A stretch of 9,098 bases of DNA from an uncultured Clostridia bacterium (GTDB lineage Bacteria; Bacillota_A; Clostridia; Christensenellales; UBA3700), in contig CAMNMY010000020.1 of the NCBI GenBank assembly GCA_946545105.1, positions 1 to 9,098 of the forward strand, given 5' to 3'. The position numbers and the translations under genes are program-made. A model generated the notes under the pieces. That model was not told the origin of the DNA and did not search any database. It saw only the letters and a program-made list of their open reading frames with translations. Positions 5,658 through 9,098 of the stretch are shown in pieces; the first letter of the stretch is position 1, and each line of letters opens with the position of its first letter.

Positions 5658-5658
5658 T
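5632..5658 (+). terminator. Intrinsic terminator of the inter-tRNA small RNA
   Basis: GACGGGGG (5632-5639) pairs with CCCTCGTC (5643-5650) around a CAT loop, an 8-bp stem with one G-U pair, followed by eight T (5651-5658). Strong form, plus strand only. Confidence 0.9.
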
Positions 5659-5659
5659 A

Positions 5660-5793
5660 TTAATGCAAATATGAAAGAAACAGCATTTATTGCAAATTAC
5701 GGTGAAAAGTCTTTTTCTAGATTATCTAGCAATACACTAGCTATTGTACCAAGTTATATTCAATGCGACGATTTAAGAAAGATTAAATGCTAA
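5660..5793 (+). pseudogene. Broken 3' fragment of a DnaI-like helicase loader
   Basis: The reading frame matches loader residues 262-305, from I-N-A-N-M-K-E-T-A-F to D-D-L-R-K-I-K-C and stop. It differs by substitutions such as R to K, A to V and G to C in the last 38 residues, with no frameshift. Nothing upstream can supply the ATPase core: the fragment begins right at the T-run of the preceding terminator. An ATG at 5671 would give a 40-residue product, but there is no ribosome site. Like the intact gene, its stop codon lies in the following tRNA. It is a decaying duplicate or the leftover of a replaced related allele. Confidence 0.85.
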
Positions 5794-5864
5794 CGTGGCG
5801 CAGCCGGTAGCGCACGCGCTTGGTAAGCGCGAGGTCGGCAGTTCAAGTCTGCTCGTTAACTCCA
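5789..5864 (+). tRNA. tRNA-Thr (anticodon GGU), copy B with an acceptor-stem mismatch
   Basis: This copy is identical to copy A except for one base: the 3' acceptor strand is CGTTAAC instead of CGTTAGC, turning pair 2-71 from C-G to C-A. All other arms, anticodon GGT, discriminator T and CCA are intact. It may still be charged, but the mismatch fits relaxed selection on a redundant copy. Its transcription would depend on read-through from the small-RNA promoter or from copy A. Confidence 0.88.
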
Positions 5865-5865
5865 A

Positions 5866-5892
5866 AATCTCCATTCATTTGGAGGTTTTTTA
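5866..5892 (+). terminator. Intrinsic terminator after tRNA copy B
   Basis: AATCTCCA (5866-5873) pairs with TGGAGGTT (5880-5887) around TTCATT, an 8-bp stem with one T-G pair, followed by TTTTA. It begins two bases after the tRNA CCA and probably ends the dnaD-like/dnaI/tRNA operon. Confidence 0.85.
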
Positions 5893-5904
5893 TTCTCAGT
5901 CTTA

Positions 5905-5913
5905 TGATATACT
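5905..5913 (+). promoter_or_regulatory. Extended -10 promoter of the ACT-domain gene
   Basis: TG-A-TATACT is an extended -10 element with no clear -35; the bases 17 bp upstream fall in the terminator T-run. Transcription would start near 5920, giving a leader of about 32 nt before the ATG at 5952. Confidence 0.6.
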
Positions 5914-5951
5914 ATCTAAAGATAATGTTATATTGGAGAAAAACTAAATAC

Positions 5952-6317
5952 ATGGACTTAAAAAGAATTGATTACAAGCTAACTGTTTGTAAAGTTAAAG
6001 ATGAAAAAGATTTGGATTTATCTAAAGATTTCTATTTTATCGGAAAGACCGATGAAGAAATATCATTGGTATGCAAAACTGAGAATACGCCTCAAAATAC
6101 AATCGATAGAGATGATGGTTGGAAAGGATTTAGGATACAAGGTGTCCTTGATTTTTCTCTAATAGGCATCCTATCAAAAATATCTACTATTTTAGCTAAT
6201 AATAAAATAGGTATCTTTGCTGTATCAACATACAACACTGATTATATCCTTGTGAAAGAAGAAAACTATGATAAAGCTCTAAATTCCTTAGCTTTAGCAG
6301 GATATAATATTATTTAA
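5952..6317 (+). CDS. ACT-domain protein (COG3603-like), probable amino-acid sensor
   Basis: This 121-residue soluble protein belongs to a small family widespread in Clostridia, annotated only as ACT-domain protein. ACT domains bind amino acids and act as allosteric sensors; the ligand and partner here are unknown. Conserved family segments are visible: DFYFIGKTDEEISLVC (26-41), the link DDGWKGFRIQGVLDFSLIG (54-72), then ISTILANNKIGIFAVST (77-93) and NTDYILV (95-101) with the closing helix and strand. The frame stays open upstream through the tRNA to 5820, but that is an artefact. The ATG at 5952 begins the family-typical sequence and has GGAG at 5935-5938, a long 13-nt spacing. It is monocistronic, bounded by terminators on both sides. 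No catalytic residues are recognisable. Confidence 0.88.
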   Translation: MDLKRIDYKLTVCKVKDEKDLDLSKDFYFIGKTDEEISLVCKTENTPQNTIDRDDGWKGFRIQGVLDFSLIGILSKISTILANNKIGIFAVSTYNTDYILVKEENYDKALNSLALAGYNII

Positions 6318-6327
6318 TTTTGGCATT

Positions 6328-6353
6328 AAAAAACCTCCATTTTATTGGAGGTC
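6328..6353 (-). terminator. Terminator of the ychF-argS operon, possibly bidirectional
   Basis: The stem ACCTCCA (6333-6339) pairs with TGGAGGT (6346-6352) around TTTTAT. Read leftward it ends in TTTTTT (6333-6328), a good intrinsic terminator for argS, whose stop is 5 bp away. Read rightward the tail is CTTATTT, so it may also stop the ACT gene. Confidence 0.85.
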
Positions 6354-6357
6354 TTAT

Positions 6358-8043
6358 TTACATTTTCTTTGGTGTTTGAATTCCTAAAAGTTTTAATGCA
6401 TTTGCTAAAACTTGTTTAACCGCTTTTGTTAAAAGCAATCTTGAATTCTTTATACTTGTTTCTGCGTTTGCGATATTGCATTCAAAATAGAATTTATTAA
6501 ATGCTTGAGCAAGTTCAACAACATATCTTGTAACTAAATATGGTTCAAAACGTTGTGATGCATCAACTAATACATCTTGATACTTAGAAAGTGTACGAAT
6601 TACTTCTGCTGCACTTTCATTATCTATACCAGAATAATCAATGTCTCCATCAACATCACCACACTTTTCAAGAAGTGAATTACATCTTGCATATGTATAT
6701 TGAACATATGGTCCTGTTTCACCTTCAAAGCTTAATACCTTATCTTCTGAGAATGTAATATCTTTAATTCTGCTGTTATATAACATAGCAAAGATAACTG
6801 CACCTACACCAACTTGTTCAGCAACCTCATCCTTGTTTTCTAGATTTGGATTCTTTTGCTCAATAATTGTTCTTGCCTTAGATACGCATGTATTTAATAC
6901 ATCATCCAAGAACACTACATTTCCTTCACGTGTAGATAATGCACCATTCTCTAGTGATACCATACCATGAGCTACGTGATATAAATCCTTAGCCCAATCA
7001 TATCCCATCATCTCTACAACTTTGAACCATTGTTTAAAGTGTAGATTTTGTTGGTAAGCAACTACATATAAGCACTTGTCAAAATTGTAAGTCTTTTTTC
7101 TATAGAAAGCAGCGGCTAGGTCTCTTGTAGCATATAATGTAGCTCCATCTTTCTTCTTGATAATACATGGTGGCATCTTGTCGTCTTCAAACTTAACTAC
7201 TTGAGCACCTTCAGATTCTGTTAATAAGCCTTTCTCTTGAAGTTCTTTTACAACTGGGTCCATCTTGTCGTTATAGAAGCTTTCACCAGCGTAGCTATCA
7301 AAATGAACATCCAATCTCTTATAGATTTTATCTACTTCTTTCAAAGTAATATCTTTGAACCAATAGAACAAATCTAAAGCTTCTTGATTACCATCTTCGA
7401 TCTTTTTGAACCAAGCTCTTGCTTCATCATCTAGCTCTGGATGAATCTCCGCTTCCTTGTGAAACTTAACATATATATCTAGAAGGCCTCTAACGCCTCT
7501 TAATTCAATATCTTTCTTATCTCCCCACATCTTATAGGCAACGATTAATTTACCAAATTGTGTGCCCCAATCTCCAAGGTGGTTAATACCAACAACGTTG
7601 TATCCAAGTTCCTTATAGATTTTGTATAATGCACTACCAATAGATGTATTTAACATATGGCCCATGTGGAATGGCTTTGCGATATTAACAGATGAAAAGT
7701 CAATACAAATTGTTTTGCCTTTTCCTAAATCTGACTTACCGTAATTTTCGCCAGCTTTCACAATTCCATCCAAAATTTGTTTGGCTTGAGCTTGCTTATC
7801 TACTTTGAAGTTAAGATATCCATTAACTGCTTCAACCTTTTCAAATGCTCCTTGATAATCTAGTTTTGCTAAATCCTCAGCAATCATATTTGGAGCCTTG
7901 TGAAGAACTTTTGCAAATCTAAAACATGGAAGAGCAAAATCTCCCATTGATAAGTCTTTTGGAAGAGCTATTAAAGAAATTAACTCTTCTTCTGAAACGC
8001 CATCTATTTTAATTGTTTGAGCAATAATTTTCTTATAATCCAT
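6358..8043 (-). CDS. argS: Arginine--tRNA ligase (class I)
   Basis: The enzyme joins arginine to tRNA-Arg using ATP, in the cytoplasm, and is essential. At 561 residues it has normal length. The N-terminal additional domain covers about 1-100. The class I HIGH motif is HMGH (126-129, within AKPFHMGHMLNTS). GINHLGDWGTQFGKL (152-166) is a family hallmark, and the KMSKS equivalent is LSTREGNVV (369-377), the lysine-poor form common in ArgRS. The C-terminal DALR anticodon-binding domain includes GPYVQYTYARCNSLL (444-458) and the helix bundle to the end. The ATG lies two bases after the ychF stop without a clear ribosome site, so translation probably depends on coupling to ychF. The frame is intact with no missing motif. 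Confidence 0.97.
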   Translation of the reverse strand: MDYKKIIAQTIKIDGVSEEELISLIALPKDLSMGDFALPCFRFAKVLHKAPNMIAEDLAKLDYQGAFEKVEAVNGYLNFKVDKQAQAKQILDGIVKAGENYGKSDLGKGKTICIDFSSVNIAKPFHMGHMLNTSIGSALYKIYKELGYNVVGINHLGDWGTQFGKLIVAYKMWGDKKDIELRGVRGLLDIYVKFHKEAEIHPELDDEARAWFKKIEDGNQEALDLFYWFKDITLKEVDKIYKRLDVHFDSYAGESFYNDKMDPVVKELQEKGLLTESEGAQVVKFEDDKMPPCIIKKKDGATLYATRDLAAAFYRKKTYNFDKCLYVVAYQQNLHFKQWFKVVEMMGYDWAKDLYHVAHGMVSLENGALSTREGNVVFLDDVLNTCVSKARTIIEQKNPNLENKDEVAEQVGVGAVIFAMLYNSRIKDITFSEDKVLSFEGETGPYVQYTYARCNSLLEKCGDVDGDIDYSGIDNESAAEVIRTLSKYQDVLVDASQRFEPYLVTRYVVELAQAFNKFYFECNIANAETSIKNSRLLLTKAVKQVLANALKLLGIQTPKKM

Positions 8044-8045
8044 AA

Positions 8046-9098
8046 TTACACATTAAAGCGGAATAATACCACATCTCCATCTTTTATTACGTAGTCTTTG
8101 CCTTCACTTCTTACTTTACCTTTTTCTTTTGCAGCATTGTAAGAACCACATTCTAGCAATGTTTGCCAATCAACAACTTCAGCTCTAATAAAGCCTTTTT
8201 CGAAATCTGTATGGATTTTTCCAGCTGCTTGAGGTGCTTTTGTACCCTTAACAATAGTCCATGCACGAGTTTCTTTTTCACCTGCTGTTAGGTAGCTTAT
8301 TAATCCAAGTAATGAATAACAAGCTGATACCAATTTATCTAATCCTGATTGAGTAATTCCTAACTCTTCTTGGAACATTGCCTTTTCTTCTTTATCTAAT
8401 GCAGAAATTTCTTCTTCGATTTTTGCACACAAAACGATAGTTGTAGCATCGTGTTCTTGAGCATATTTCTTTACTGCTAAAACTTCTTGAGAATCAGGTT
8501 TTCCGATTTCGTTTTCAGCTATGTTTGCTGCATAGATAACTGGCTTAGCTGTTAAAAGACATAAATCTTTAATTAATTCCTTTGAATCCTCATCAAGGTT
8601 CATTAATCTTACTGGGATTTCTTTTTCAAGATTTGCTAAGATAGCATCAATCTTTTCTGCTTCTATTGCAGCCTTCTTATCTCCGCTCTTTGCATTTTGA
8701 TGAGCCTTTGCTGCTCTCTTTTGAACGGCTTCAATATCTGCAAAGATTAATTCAAGTTCAATTGTTTGAATATCTCTAATAGGATCAATAGAACCATCTA
8801 CGTGAGTAATGTTTTCATCTTTAAAGCATCTAACAACGTGTACGATAGCATCTACTTCTCTAATGTGAGATAGGAACTTATTTCCTAAACCTTCACCATG
8901 AGATGCACCTTTAACAAGACCAGCAATATCTACGAACTCCAAAACTGTTGGAGTGATCTTTTTACAATCATATAATGCTGCAAGTTTTTCCAATCTTTCG
9001 TCTGGAACAGCAACAACTCCAACATTTGGTTCAATTGTACAGAATGGATAGTTTGCACATTCTGCTCCTGCTTGTGTTATAGCATTAAATAAAGTACT
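8046..9098 (-). CDS. ychF: YchF/OLA1 family redox-related ATPase, 5' end cut by window
   Basis: A translation-associated P-loop ATPase of the Obg/OLA1 group that binds ribosomes. The window shows 350 residues starting with STLFNAITQAGAECANYPF, so the frame runs to the right edge and is cut within the P-loop (the G-K-S/T motif lies just outside). About 15 N-terminal residues are missing compared with the usual 364 or so. A TTG at 8993 is not the start, because family sequence such as TIEPNVGVVAVPDER continues upstream of it. Visible motifs are G3 DIAGLVKG (visible residues 57-64), the helical insert around 110-160, the ATP-specifying N-x-x-E (NIAE, 192-195) and a C-terminal TGS domain (about 268-350) with the typical KGFIRAEVV segment and the RFNV end. 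It is first in the operon with argS. Confidence 0.96.
   Translation of the reverse strand, partial: STLFNAITQAGAECANYPFCTIEPNVGVVAVPDERLEKLAALYDCKKITPTVLEFVDIAGLVKGASHGEGLGNKFLSHIREVDAIVHVVRCFKDENITHVDGSIDPIRDIQTIELELIFADIEAVQKRAAKAHQNAKSGDKKAAIEAEKIDAILANLEKEIPVRLMNLDEDSKELIKDLCLLTAKPVIYAANIAENEIGKPDSQEVLAVKKYAQEHDATTIVLCAKIEEEISALDKEEKAMFQEELGITQSGLDKLVSACYSLLGLISYLTAGEKETRAWTIVKGTKAPQAAGKIHTDFEKGFIRAEVVDWQTLLECGSYNAAKEKGKVRSEGKDYVIKDGDVVLFRFNV

Larger units (their letters stand above)
5660..5864 (+). repeat. Long direct repeat, copy B (loader fragment plus tRNA)
   Basis: This is the partner of 5251-5455. Its left end touches the terminator T-run of the small RNA and its right end is the CCA of the second tRNA. 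The terminator that follows it (5866-5892) is probably the original end of the operon, so the extra material is likely what lies between the two CCA ends (5456-5864). Confidence 0.9.

Noticed and set aside
5588..5658. T-box leader sensing tRNA-Thr, suggested by TGGT near a terminator and the adjacent tRNAs
   Set aside because: It is far too short, with no stem I or specifier loop. A Thr T-box pairing with discriminator U would need TGGA, and no downstream gene exists to regulate.
5600..5674. 24-codon ORF beginning MGWSQDLVHR in the inter-tRNA cassette
   Set aside because: There is no ribosome site, it is read through an 8-bp GC-rich terminator stem and its T-run, and the composition follows RNA pairing rather than coding. 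A structured RNA explains it better.
5820..5951. Upstream extension of the ACT-domain frame through the second tRNA
   Set aside because: It overlaps the tRNA and the intrinsic terminator. The family-like sequence begins only at the ATG at 5952.
8991..8993. TTG as the start of ychF
   Set aside because: The same frame continues to the window edge with conserved YchF residues (STLFNA, YPFCTIEPNVGVV), so the gene is cut by the edge rather than starting here.

Overview
The window reads as a chromosomal stretch of a low-GC Gram-positive bacterium, most likely an uncultured gut-type Clostridia. The signs are A/T-rich codon use, strong GGAGG-type ribosome sites, near-consensus sigma-A promoters, a DnaD/DnaI-type replication-initiation pair, and a tRNA-Thr with U at the discriminator position. 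Genetic code 11 fits: no in-frame TGA is needed anywhere. I cannot name the species.

Layout. Positions 1-600 are mostly non-coding. They hold the first 17 codons of a leftward gene that looks like an SPFH/Band-7 protein, its perfect promoter (TTGACA-17-TATAAT), a palindrome-rich AT tract, and a leftward transcription unit with its own strong promoter and a 15-bp terminator hairpin but no ORF, so probably a small RNA. Positions 600-860 encode an 86-residue protein of unknown function. It converges, with overlapping stop codons, on a leftward two-gene ABC export operon (permease 857-1888, ATPase 1890-2933). Divergently, a rightward operon (3035-5455) encodes a DnaD-like protein with four tandem DnaD-type repeats, a DnaI/DnaC-like AAA+ helicase loader, and tRNA-Thr(GGU). 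The 5' end of the tRNA overlaps the last codon and stop of the loader gene.

The most unusual region is 5250-5870. The end of the loader gene plus the whole tRNA is present a second time 409 bp downstream, as a broken loader fragment fused to a second tRNA-Thr. The two copies are separated by about 200 bp holding a probable small-RNA gene (promoter, GCAA-capped hairpin, intrinsic terminator). The duplication stops at the tRNA CCA end and its divergence rises going upstream.

Positions 5952-6317 encode a small ACT-domain protein. From the right edge, ychF (cut by the window at its P-loop) and argS form a tightly spaced leftward operon, closed by a terminator that faces the ACT gene.

Functionally, the DnaD-like protein and the loader would together deliver the replicative helicase at origins. 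The tRNA, argS and ychF are translation genes. The ABC pair is a separate export or self-protection module. No phage, CRISPR, transposase or toxin-antitoxin genes are visible. The novelty lies in the mRNA/tRNA overlap with its broken duplicate, the two small-RNA units, and the repeat-expanded DnaD protein.
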